Of a stretch of DNA of 7,038 nt, positions 1 through 5,432 are shown in pieces (the first letter of the stretch is position 1; every line of letters starts with the position of its first letter). The DNA is taken from assembly GCA_033856535.1 (NCBI GenBank), contig JAWVEV010000178.1, positions 1 to 7,038 on the forward strand. Reading direction: 5' to 3'. The position numbers and the translations under genes were made by a program. This stretch comes from JAWVEV01 sp033856535. GTDB lineage: Bacteria; Actinomycetota; Thermoleophilia; Miltoncostaeales; Miltoncostaeaceae. The notes beneath the pieces were generated by a model. That model worked only from the letters and a program-made list of their open reading frames with translations, was not told the DNA's origin and ran no database searches.

Positions 1-1
1 G

Positions 2-184
2 CCGCTCGACCTCCCGCTCGGCCGCGTCATCGCCGGCTGGCAGGAGGGCATCCCCGGAATGAAGCCCGGCGGGCGCCGCGTGCTGGTGATCCCGCCGGAG
101 ATGGCCTACGGCGCCGCGCCGCCACCCGGCTCCGGGATCGCGCCGGGGGAGACCCTGGTCTTCGTCATCGACCTGGTGTCCTGA
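2..184 (+). CDS. FKBP-type peptidyl-prolyl cis-trans isomerase, C-terminal part (5' end outside window)
   Basis: The frame is open from the window edge and ends at TGA 182-184, leaving 60 residues of the C-terminal half of an FKBP domain. Visible family hallmarks are LGRVIAGWQEGIPGMKPGG, which carries the active-site Trp of the VIxGW segment (residue 13 of the fragment) and the GM(K)xGG turn. These are followed by RRVLVIPPEMAYG with the conserved AYG Tyr, and the closing strand GETLVFVIDLVS. FKBPs isomerise Xaa-Pro bonds and help proteins fold. Whether this copy is cytosolic or a lipoprotein cannot be told, because the N-terminus is missing. The usual IP before the last strand reads IAPG here, a conservative variation. 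The protein ends directly after the domain, so there is no C-terminal extension. A strong hairpin follows the stop, so it is probably the last gene of its transcript. Confidence 0.95.
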   Translation, partial: PLDLPLGRVIAGWQEGIPGMKPGGRRVLVIPPEMAYGAAPPPGSGIAPGETLVFVIDLVS

Positions 185-186
185 CC

Positions 187-230
187 GGAGAGACGGCGCC
201 GGCCGGGACCCCCGCCGGCGCCGTCTCTCC
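187..230 (+). terminator. Perfect 17-bp hairpin after the FKBP gene (probable terminator, no T-run)
   Basis: Arms 187-203 and 214-230 are exact reverse complements (17 bp, GGAGAGACGGCGCCGGC on the left) around a 10-nt loop. The hairpin starts 3 nt after the FKBP stop codon and ends 8 nt before the GTG of the next gene. It lacks the T-tract of a classical intrinsic terminator, which is common in high-GC actinobacteria. The hairpin is seen directly. Termination is inferred, and a processing or translational-control role is the alternative because the next start codon is so close. Confidence 0.7.
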
Positions 231-238
231 TCCCGCGG

Positions 239-913
239 GTGGCCGGGATCGACCCGCTGAAGGATCCCCGCGGCGCGCGCTGGGAGGCGCGCCTGCAGCT
301 GCCGGTGCTGATCGCGGCGTGGCTGGCGATCCCCACCGTCCTGCTCTACTTCTCGTCGCTGAAGGGCTGGTGGGCGGGGCTGGCGCTGGGCCTCGCCTGG
401 TCGATCTGGCTCGTGTTCGTGGTCGAGGCCGCGATCATGCTCACGGTGGTCGCAGACCGCCGGGCCTGGGCGCGCGGCCATGCCTTCGGCCTGGCGATCA
501 TCCTCGCCACCTTCCCGCTGCTGACGAGCATCCTGGAGGGGCTGCTCGCCGCCCGCGCCCTCTCCTCGCTGCAGGGGGTCCGGATCCTCCAGGTGCTCTA
601 CCTGGCCAAGGCGGCCAAGCTGATCAAGTCCTGGATGATCCTGCGCAAGCGCGGCCGGGGGCCGCGGAACCCGGCCCTGGTCACCGTCGCGGCCGCGGTC
701 TGCGCGACCGCCCTGGTCGGCATCGGCGACCGCATCGTCTCCGGCGACAAGCACCCGACGCCGTTCCACGGCGCCTGGGACGTGGCGAGCGACCTGACCG
801 TCACCGCCCTGGTCGCGATCCTGGCCGTCGCGGCCCTGGCCACGACGCTGATCGCGCGACGCCGCCGGCGCGGGCCGGCGGCCGCCGCGGGGCGGGGCGG
901 CGACGCGGGCTAG
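239..913 (+). CDS. Voltage-gated ion-channel-like membrane protein lacking a recognisable K+ selectivity filter
   Basis: A 224-aa protein with about six hydrophobic segments in 6TM-channel order: S1 about 21-40, S2 about 46-71 (acidic E63), S3 about 82-100, an S4-like stretch about 106-138, S5 about 144-165 and S6 about 187-206. The S2-S3 part (VFVVEAAIML, then ADRRAWARGH) looks like the voltage-sensor region of actinobacterial K+ channels. In S4, K124, K127 and K130 fall at three-residue spacing. Where a pore helix and filter are expected, HGAWDVASDLTVT (about 177-189) runs straight into the last helix, with no TVGYGD. No other frame restores one. The C-terminus is a short Arg-rich tail. GTG 239 is the first possible start after the in-frame TGA at 182, and the next GTG (305) would cut S1. 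No Shine-Dalgarno is visible. It may be a non-conducting channel relative or a voltage-sensor protein. The real substrate is unknown. Confidence 0.8.
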   Translation: MAGIDPLKDPRGARWEARLQLPVLIAAWLAIPTVLLYFSSLKGWWAGLALGLAWSIWLVFVVEAAIMLTVVADRRAWARGHAFGLAIILATFPLLTSILEGLLAARALSSLQGVRILQVLYLAKAAKLIKSWMILRKRGRGPRNPALVTVAAAVCATALVGIGDRIVSGDKHPTPFHGAWDVASDLTVTALVAILAVAALATTLIARRRRRGPAAAAGRGGDAG

Positions 914-998
914 CGTCCTCGGGCCGGCCGCGGCCGCACTCGCCGGCGCGGCCCTGCTCGCCTCGTGCTCGCTCGGGGAGCCGTCGATCGGCGAGCGC
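903..998 (+). other. Probable lipoprotein signal peptide encoded upstream of the first canonical start of the 999-1472 gene
   Basis: In the same frame as the following gene, this stretch reads TRASVLGPAAAALAGAALLASC and then SLGEPSIGER. That is a positively charged n-region, a hydrophobic Ala/Leu core and a lipobox LLAS|C, with the Cys codon at 966-968. This is what a type II (lipoprotein) signal peptide looks like. The frame is open back to a TGA at 849-851, but 852-998 holds no in-frame ATG, GTG or TTG. ACG at 903, preceded by the G-rich run GGGGCGGGGCGGCG, or GTC at 915 would have to serve as the start. A sequencing error is the other possibility. The stretch overlaps the last codons of the upstream channel-like gene (stop at 911-913). 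Confidence 0.55.
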
Positions 999-1472
999 TT
1001 GGACCGGCTCCGCGCCGAGGGGCTGCCGGCCTACTGGCTCGGAGAGCGGTTCGGCGACCTGCCGCTGACCGGCGTATCGGTCGCTCCCGTCGGGGGCGGC
1101 GCCGTCCTGTCCTACGGCACCTGCGACCCGCCCGAGGACGAGGGCGGATGCGCGCCTCCGGTCCAGCTCCAGATCTTCCGGCTCTGCGAGCGCCACATCG
1201 ATCTCACGCGCCAGGGGCCGGGCAGGGGCCCGCTGCCGCATCGGGACCTCACCCTGCGCGGCGTTCCGGCCGCGTACGTCCTGGCCGACGGCCGCACCGA
1301 GCTGTACACGCGGCGGGTGACGGTCGTCGTGGACCGGTCGGGGTCCTCGGCGCCGCCCGCCGCCGACGTGGTCGCCGGCCTCCGGGCGCTCAACGCCGCC
1401 GCGGGGAACGTGGGCCCGGGCGACCCCCTCCCCCCGCCGAGACCCGGCGCCTGCGGTCGCGACTGGTCCTGA
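999..1472 (+). CDS. Hypothetical (predicted lipo)protein
   Basis: From TTG 999 to TGA 1470-1472 it encodes 157 residues, but coding sequence very probably begins about 30 codons earlier with a lipoprotein signal (see 903-998). The TTG is then just an internal Leu. The mature part contains PAYWLGERFGDLPLTGV, a YGTC...GGC...RLC arrangement with three cysteines (residues 42, 50 and 62 from the TTG), a GVPAAYV segment, the strand-like ELYTRRVTVVVD, and a Pro-rich end. No enzymatic motif is visible. Small lipoproteins of this style are familiar from Thermoleophilia, but I cannot name a function. It follows the channel-like gene with essentially no gap, which suggests co-transcription and possibly a role at the same membrane. 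That partnership is inference only. Confidence 0.75.
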   Translation: MDRLRAEGLPAYWLGERFGDLPLTGVSVAPVGGGAVLSYGTCDPPEDEGGCAPPVQLQIFRLCERHIDLTRQGPGRGPLPHRDLTLRGVPAAYVLADGRTELYTRRVTVVVDRSGSSAPPAADVVAGLRALNAAAGNVGPGDPLPPPRPGACGRDWS

Positions 1473-1542
1473 GCACGTGCCCCTTCGGGCAGTCCGCGGT
1501 CCGGAGGGTCGGATGCGGTGGTTTCGGACGCCCGACGGAAAA

Positions 1543-1548
1543 TAGGAT
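1543..1548 (+). promoter_or_regulatory. Weak candidate -10 for the kelch gene
   Basis: In the 116-nt gap between 1472 and 1589 the only A/T-rich pocket is GGAAAATAGGATCG. TAGGAT at 1543-1548 matches TATAAT at 4 of 6 positions and lies 40 nt upstream of the chosen ATG. No convincing -35 sits 16-18 nt upstream. The rest of the gap shows only a weak 5-bp hairpin (1478-1491). Confidence 0.25.
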
Positions 1549-1574
1549 CGGCAGCCTCGGCGTCGTCCACGGAC

Positions 1575-1581
1575 GGGGAGG
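1575..1581 (+). promoter_or_regulatory. Ribosome binding site that decides the kelch-gene start
   Basis: GGGGAGG lies 7 nt upstream of ATG 1589. It nearly abuts the alternative ATG 1583, where a ribosome could not use it at normal spacing. This favours 1589 over 1583, and the choice changes only two residues. Confidence 0.7.
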
Positions 1582-1588
1582 GATGGGC

Positions 1589-3358
1589 ATGGCGGTCCGA
1601 CGGATGGCGTGGCTCTGGGTCATCGCGGCGCTGCTCGCGCTCGCGCCGGCGGCGCACGCCGAGCGTTGGGAGTTCGGCACGAACCTGCCGGCGCCGCGCA
1701 CGGGGGGTGCTGCGGTCGCCCTCCCGGACGGCCGCGTCCTCGCCATCGGGGGCATCCTCCTGGCCGGGACCGGCCAGGCGACGGTCGACCGTTACGACCC
1801 CGCGACCAAGGTGTGGAGCCCGGTCCACTCGATGAGCGGCGCCCGCGGCATCCCGATCGTGGTTCGGCTGAACGACGGGCGCGTGCTCGTTGCCGGCGGG
1901 GCCGCCGTCGGCGACAGCGGCTTCGCGCCGATGACCACCGCCGAGCTGTACGACCCGGCGACCGACACCTGGACGCCGGCGGCGAACGCGATGTCCGTCG
2001 CGCGAGCCGCGGTCGATTCGTCGAGGCCCGCGACCGTCCTGCCGGACGGCAGGGTCCTGCTCGCCGGGGGCGCTCAGCTGCCCTCGGCCGCGGTCGACAT
2101 CTTCGATCCGGCCACGAACGCGTTCACCCCCGGGGCGCCCATGGGCCACCCGCGGAGCCTCGCCGGCCAGACCCGGCTCGCGGACGGCCGCGTGCTCGTC
2201 GTGGGCGGGGTCGACGTGGGCGGCGAGCTCGCGACCGCCGAGGTCTACGACCCGGCGGCCGGAACCTGGACCGACGTCGCCGGAATCCTGACCACGCCCC
2301 GCGCGGCGCCGGGGCTCTTCGCGCTCCCGAACGGCCGGGTGCTGGTCGTCGGCGGCGGCGAGGCGCCCTCCTTCCCGGTGATCGCCGGCACCACCGCGAC
2401 GGAGGTCCTCGATCCGGCCACGGGCCAGTTCGCGCCCGCCGGGACGATGTCGACGCCGCACAACGGCGGCAGCGCCGCGCAGCTCCCGGACGGCCGGGTC
2501 GTGGTCGCGGGCGGCACGGCCGCAAGCGTCAACGATCCGCCCTCCACCGCGGTCGACATCTTCGACCCGGCGAACGGGACGTGGCGGGTCGGGCCCCCGC
2601 TGCCCTCCGCGGTCGTGCTGGCGGCCGCCGCCGAGGTCGGCGGCAGGGTGCTGCTCGCCGGCGGGGCCCAGGGGTTGAACGGCGTCGCGATCACGCAGGT
2701 CTACGTCCCGGACGCGCCGCCGGGCGCCCCGGCGGCACCGACCGCGGTGGCGGGCGACGGTCAGGCGACGGTCACCTGGTCGGCGCCGGCCGACACCGGC
2801 GACAACCCGATCCTGCGCTACACGGTGACCGCCTCCACCGGCCAGACGCTGACGACGCCCGACGCGCGGACGTCGGTCGCCGTGCCCGGCCTCGCCAACG
2901 GCACCCCGGTCACCTTCACGGTCAGGGCCACGAACGTCATCGGCACGGGCCCGGCCTCGGCGCCCTCCGCGGCGGTCACGCCGCAGGCGCCCGGCCCGCC
3001 GCCCCCGCCGCCCCCGCCGCCGGCGGACACGACCAAGCCCACCCTCAAGGTCGGCGGTCTGAAGCGCGTGCTCTCGCGCGCGCAGCTGCGCAAGGGGATC
3101 CGCCTGAAGATCACGCCGAACGAGCCCGTGAAGCTCTCGATCAAGCTGCTCGACCGGCGGGTGAAGCCCAGGCGGGTCACGGTCACCGTGGGCTCGAAGA
3201 CCGCCGCCGGCTTCGCCCTCGTCCGCACCCTCACGATCAGGCCGAAGGCCCCGCGGGTCCGCAAGGCCGGGCGGTTCAACCTGCGCGTGCAGATCGTGGC
3301 CACGGACGCCGCGGGCAACGGCCGGACCGTCACCAGGACGATCCTGATCCTGGGGTAG
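1589..3358 (+). CDS. Secreted kelch-repeat protein with fibronectin type III and basic C-terminal Ig-like domain
   Basis: A 589-aa exported protein. Residues 1-24 form a Sec signal peptide (RR, hydrophobic core, APAAHA|ER). Residues about 37-375 carry seven kelch-type units, each with a (P/N)DGRVL...GG strand pair (GG at 54, 103, 160, 206, 255, 308 and 358). Most are followed by a YDPAT..W-type strand, so a beta-propeller is expected. Residues about 379-467 fit a fibronectin type III domain (ATVTWSAPADTGDNPILRYTV, then FTVRATNVIGTGPAS). A polyproline linker (469-478) leads to DTTKPTLKV and a Lys/Arg-rich beta domain ending TDAAGNGRTVTRTILILG. I see no cysteines, so the galactose-oxidase Tyr-Cys cofactor is absent. 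A role in binding carbohydrate or protein at the surface is inferred. The frame stays open upstream to 965, but the signal peptide and RBS fix the start here. It is preceded by its own gap, so it is probably transcribed alone. Confidence 0.9.
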   Translation: MAVRRMAWLWVIAALLALAPAAHAERWEFGTNLPAPRTGGAAVALPDGRVLAIGGILLAGTGQATVDRYDPATKVWSPVHSMSGARGIPIVVRLNDGRVLVAGGAAVGDSGFAPMTTAELYDPATDTWTPAANAMSVARAAVDSSRPATVLPDGRVLLAGGAQLPSAAVDIFDPATNAFTPGAPMGHPRSLAGQTRLADGRVLVVGGVDVGGELATAEVYDPAAGTWTDVAGILTTPRAAPGLFALPNGRVLVVGGGEAPSFPVIAGTTATEVLDPATGQFAPAGTMSTPHNGGSAAQLPDGRVVVAGGTAASVNDPPSTAVDIFDPANGTWRVGPPLPSAVVLAAAAEVGGRVLLAGGAQGLNGVAITQVYVPDAPPGAPAAPTAVAGDGQATVTWSAPADTGDNPILRYTVTASTGQTLTTPDARTSVAVPGLANGTPVTFTVRATNVIGTGPASAPSAAVTPQAPGPPPPPPPPPADTTKPTLKVGGLKRVLSRAQLRKGIRLKITPNEPVKLSIKLLDRRVKPRRVTVTVGSKTAAGFALVRTLTIRPKAPRVRKAGRFNLRVQIVATDAAGNGRTVTRTILILG

Positions 3359-3368
3359 CCGAACGTCA

Positions 3369-3394
3369 GCGCGCGGGTCGTCAGGCCCGCGCGC
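3369..3394. terminator. Bidirectional hairpin between convergent genes
   Basis: GCGCGCGGG (3369-3377) and CCCGCGCGC (3386-3394) pair perfectly. The stem is extended inward by a G-T wobble and a G-C pair, leaving a 4-nt loop. It starts 10 nt after the kelch stop and overlaps the last codons of the convergent methyltransferase-like gene (stop 3381-3383), so it could end both transcripts. No T-tract is present on either strand. Confidence 0.6.
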
Positions 3395-4076
3395 AGACCA
3401 GCATGCGGTCGGCGCCGCGCTGGAACTCGTACGGGACCGGGCGGATCTCGCTCCCGATGCCCTCGGCGGCCAGCTCGGCTCGCAGCTCGTCCAGGCGCGG
3501 GTAGACCGTGAGCTCGGTGTCCAGCAGCGGGAAGACGCGCGCCTCGCCGGCGCTCACCCGCACCAGCTCGCGCAGCGCCGCGAGGTGGTCCTCGTACGCG
3601 AGGTGGCCCGGGTAGGTGAAGAGCAGGTGGCCGCTCAGCGCCAGCGCGAACGCGCGGTCCGCGAACGGCAGGCGCGGCAGGGCGGCCGCGACGTAGCGCT
3701 CGCCGTCGGCGGCGAAGTCGTCGGCGAACCGCTCGAGGGCCCCCAGGCGCCGGTCGCGGTGGTCCTCGACCGAGCCGAAGAAGCTCCAGGCGTAGAGGTC
3801 GCGGTGCTCGTCGACGTAGCGGTTGCCGCGCAGCGTGCCCGCGCGCGCCGTCGCGACGACCTCCTCGCGGGACAGCGCGTAGAGCGGGTCGACGCTCGTC
3901 GCCGCTCCGCCGGCCGCGCGCACCGCCGCGCCGAAGTCGCCGGCGCCGCCGGGGCAGTCGAGGATCGGGCCGCCCAGGTCGCCCTCGGAGAGGTCGAACA
4001 TCGCCCGGTACTCGTCGGCGGGCCGGGCCGAGACGATCATCTCGCCGATGCCCGGCAGCCGCCTCGCGAAGGTCAT
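3381..4076 (-). CDS. Class I SAM-dependent methyltransferase-like protein
   Basis: A 231-aa cytosolic protein. The Rossmann SAM-binding motif I is ILDCPGGAGDFGA at residues 38-50, followed by the second strand ending in an acidic residue, SVDPLYALS (61-69). A later strand, ALALSGHLLFTY (144-154), sits where motif IV/V lies in the fold and precedes an EDHLAALRELVRVSAGEARVFP helix-strand pair like motif VI. The substrate cannot be read from the sequence. The catalytic Asn-Pro-Pro-Tyr of N-methyltransferases is absent, so an N6-adenine or glutamine type is unlikely. The gene starts 24 nt after the stop of the FAD oxidoreductase on the same strand, so the two are probably co-transcribed. No strong Shine-Dalgarno precedes ATG 4076. 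Activity is inferred from the fold alone. Confidence 0.85.
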   Translation of the reverse strand: MTFARRLPGIGEMIVSARPADEYRAMFDLSEGDLGGPILDCPGGAGDFGAAVRAAGGAATSVDPLYALSREEVVATARAGTLRGNRYVDEHRDLYAWSFFGSVEDHRDRRLGALERFADDFAADGERYVAAALPRLPFADRAFALALSGHLLFTYPGHLAYEDHLAALRELVRVSAGEARVFPLLDTELTVYPRLDELRAELAAEGIGSEIRPVPYEFQRGADRMLVCARA

Positions 4077-4100
4077 CGCGTGCCGCTCAGCCGCGGCGGC

Positions 4101-5207
4101 TCACGCGTACGCGATCCGCGCCGCCGGGAGGCGGGTCAGGGCGAACGGGCCGGCGTCGAGCGAGTGCGAGCGGCCATCCAGGATCATCTCGCTGACCATC
4201 CGGCCGGTGGCGGGCGCGTTGAGGATCCCCCATGACGCGTGCCCGGTCGCGAGGTACGCGCCGGGGACCCCGGGCACCGGGCCGATCAGCGGCACGCCGT
4301 CCACGGTCAGGGGCCGGTAGCAGGCCGAGCGCACGAGGATCTCCGCCTCGCGCAGGGCGCTCGAGTGCACGCCGGCGATCCGGTGGAGCTCGTCGCACGA
4401 GGCCGCGTTGGCCACGATCGCGTCGGGATCGTCCGGGAGGCCCTCGTGCTCGGGATGGCCGTTCACGTACACGGCTCCGCCGGCCCGCGGGTAGATCTCG
4501 ACGGTCTTCCGCTCCCCGCGAGGCGAGACGTACTCGCTGAAGACGACCTGCGGGGGGACGTCGGCGCCGAGGACGATGCTGGCGCTCCTGGAGCCGAAGA
4601 CCTGCGGGAGCGCGATCCACCGCTGCGCCTGGCTCGTCCACGGACCCAGCGCCAGGACGACCGCGTCGGCAACGCGGTGCGCGCCGTCGACCGAGATCCC
4701 GGTCACGGCGCCCGACGCGTCGAGGGCGAGCCCGTCGACGACGCCGGTCACGAGCTCGGCGCCCGCGGCCACCGCCTCCTCGACGAGCGTCCGGGTGAAG
4801 CTCAGGGGATTCACCTGCGCGGTCGTCTCGACGGTCCCGATCTCCTCGTGGGCGGCGACGTTGCCATCGAGCCAGCCGGGGTTCGGCAGGCGCCGGTAGC
4901 GCTCGAGGTCGCCCTCGTCGGCGGCGGCGACCATGATCGCGTCGGTGGGCCGGTACCCGAGCCGCTCCGGCCCGAGCGCCTCGGCCAGCTCGCGATGCAG
5001 CGCGAAGCTCGCGCGCGAGAGGGCGTCGAGGGGCGTGCCGACGTTCCAGTCGACCGCGAGGAAGCCCGCCGCCCGGCCCGAGGCGGCGGCGCCGGGGCGG
5101 GCCCGATCGACGATGACCGGCCGTGCTCCGCGCCGTGTGAGGAAGTACGCGGTCGAGGCGCCGATCGCCCCCGCCCCGCAGATGACGATCCGCTCCGGTC
5201 CCTCCAT
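4101..5207 (-). CDS. FAD-dependent oxidoreductase (DAO family)
   Basis: A 368-aa flavoprotein. The N-terminal dinucleotide fold has IVICGAGAIGASTAYFL (GxGxxG, G11-G16) and ends its second strand with VIVD (Asp34), which contacts the FAD ribose. SGRAAGFL (43-50) fits the following loop. The C-terminal DAO signature is CYRPLTVDGVPLIGPVPG (296-313), then YLATGHASWGILNAPATGR (318-336), closing the flavin site. The ATGHxxWGIxNxPATG pattern resembles the plant and fungal FAD oxidoreductase branch that includes yeast Tda3, recognised from memory rather than by search. The family oxidises amino- or imino-type substrates, but the substrate here is unknown. I start at ATG 5205-5207 because GGGAGG lies 10 nt upstream and the GxGxxG follows at once. 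A longer frame to 5348 would run through a terminator into a tRNA. It is likely the first gene of a two-gene operon. Confidence 0.92.
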   Translation of the reverse strand: MEGPERIVICGAGAIGASTAYFLTRRGARPVIVDRARPGAAASGRAAGFLAVDWNVGTPLDALSRASFALHRELAEALGPERLGYRPTDAIMVAAADEGDLERYRRLPNPGWLDGNVAAHEEIGTVETTAQVNPLSFTRTLVEEAVAAGAELVTGVVDGLALDASGAVTGISVDGAHRVADAVVLALGPWTSQAQRWIALPQVFGSRSASIVLGADVPPQVVFSEYVSPRGERKTVEIYPRAGGAVYVNGHPEHEGLPDDPDAIVANAASCDELHRIAGVHSSALREAEILVRSACYRPLTVDGVPLIGPVPGVPGAYLATGHASWGILNAPATGRMVSEMILDGRSHSLDAGPFALTRLPAARIAYA

Positions 5208-5217
5208 CGGCTCACGA

Positions 5218-5223
5218 CCTCCC
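5218..5223 (-). promoter_or_regulatory. Ribosome binding site of the FAD oxidoreductase
   Basis: On the minus strand, GGGAGG stands 10 nt before ATG 5207. This supports the internal start over the longer in-frame start at 5348 inside the tRNA gene. No convincing -10/-35 pair was found between here and the terminator at 5286. Confidence 0.65.
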
Positions 5224-5285
5224 GTGGGGCGGCGATGACTGATCCGGACGGTAGCGCCCGCGGCCGGGGCGGAGGAGCAGCCCAC

Positions 5286-5308
5286 AAAAAAACCCCGCGC
5301 GTGCGGGG
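5286..5308 (-). terminator. Intrinsic terminator downstream of tRNA-Asn
   Basis: On the minus strand it reads CCCCGC-ACGC-GCGGGG followed by seven T residues (the A-run at 5286-5292 on the plus strand). This is a textbook Rho-independent terminator 13 nt beyond the tRNA 3' end. It separates the tRNA transcript from the FAD oxidoreductase, which must therefore have its own promoter in 5208-5285. Confidence 0.93.
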
Positions 5309-5321
5309 CTTTCTTGGTGAG

Positions 5322-5393
5322 CTCCTCGGGCAGGACTCGAACCTGCAACCCTCCGGTTAACAGCCGGATGCTCTACCATTGAGCTACCGAGGA
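5322..5393 (-). tRNA. tRNA-Asn (anticodon GTT)
   Basis: The minus-strand 72-nt cloverleaf is complete. The acceptor stem TCCTCGG/CCGAGGA is perfect over 7 bp. The D arm is GCTC-AATGGTA-GAGC, the anticodon stem TCCGG/CCGGA encloses loop CTGTTAA with anticodon GTT, and the variable loop is GGGTT. The T arm is GCAGG-TTCGAGT-CCTGC, with a G discriminator. CCA is not encoded. The acceptor 5' base is T, somewhat unusual but normal for bacterial tRNA-Asn. It lies 14 nt downstream of the methyltransferase stop on the same strand and is followed by a strong terminator. Confidence 0.97.
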
Positions 5394-5404
5394 CCGTTCC
5401 GGGC

Positions 5405-5432
5405 AGTCTAGCGGCTGCCTGCTCCGTGTCGA
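5405..5432 (-). promoter_or_regulatory. Probable promoter of tRNA-Asn, overlapping the end of the upstream CDS
   Basis: On the minus strand TCGACA (5427-5432, 5/6 match to TTGACA) is separated by 16 nt from TAGACT (5405-5410, 4/6 match to TATAAT). The -10 ends 11 nt before the tRNA 5' end, so the expected start site is only a few bases upstream of the mature tRNA. The first three bases of the -10 are the TAG stop codon of the preceding methyltransferase gene. Confidence 0.6.

Noticed and set aside
239..913. Calling 239-913 a functional potassium channel
   Set aside because: The K+ selectivity-filter sequence is absent in every frame, so only the fold resemblance is supported.
1478..1491. TGCCC-CTTC-GGGCA hairpin after the lipoprotein gene as a terminator
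   Set aside because: A stem of only 5 bp with no T-tract is too weak to call.
1112..2461. Long minus-strand open frame (about 450 codons) opposite the lipoprotein and kelch genes
   Set aside because: It is an Arg-rich low-complexity translation, while the plus strand has clear signal peptides and kelch repeats.
1589..2720. DNA-level direct repeats (gacggccgcgt-type) as a repeat array
   Set aside because: They are the codons of the repeated DGRVL kelch motif, at irregular spacing, not a CRISPR or tandem-repeat element.
1589..3358. Calling the kelch protein a galactose oxidase
   Set aside because: The protein has no cysteine for the Tyr-Cys cofactor, and only the propeller repeat is shared.
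1609..3504. Long plus-strand open frame (over 600 codons) overlapping the kelch gene
   Set aside because: Its translation is a low-complexity Arg/Gly/Ala string with no domain. It is a shadow of the kelch gene caused by high GC.
5208..5348. N-terminal extension of the FAD oxidoreductase to a start at 5348
   Set aside because: It would run through the tRNA-Asn gene and its terminator. The internal ATG 5207 has its own GGGAGG and the expected GxGxxG spacing.
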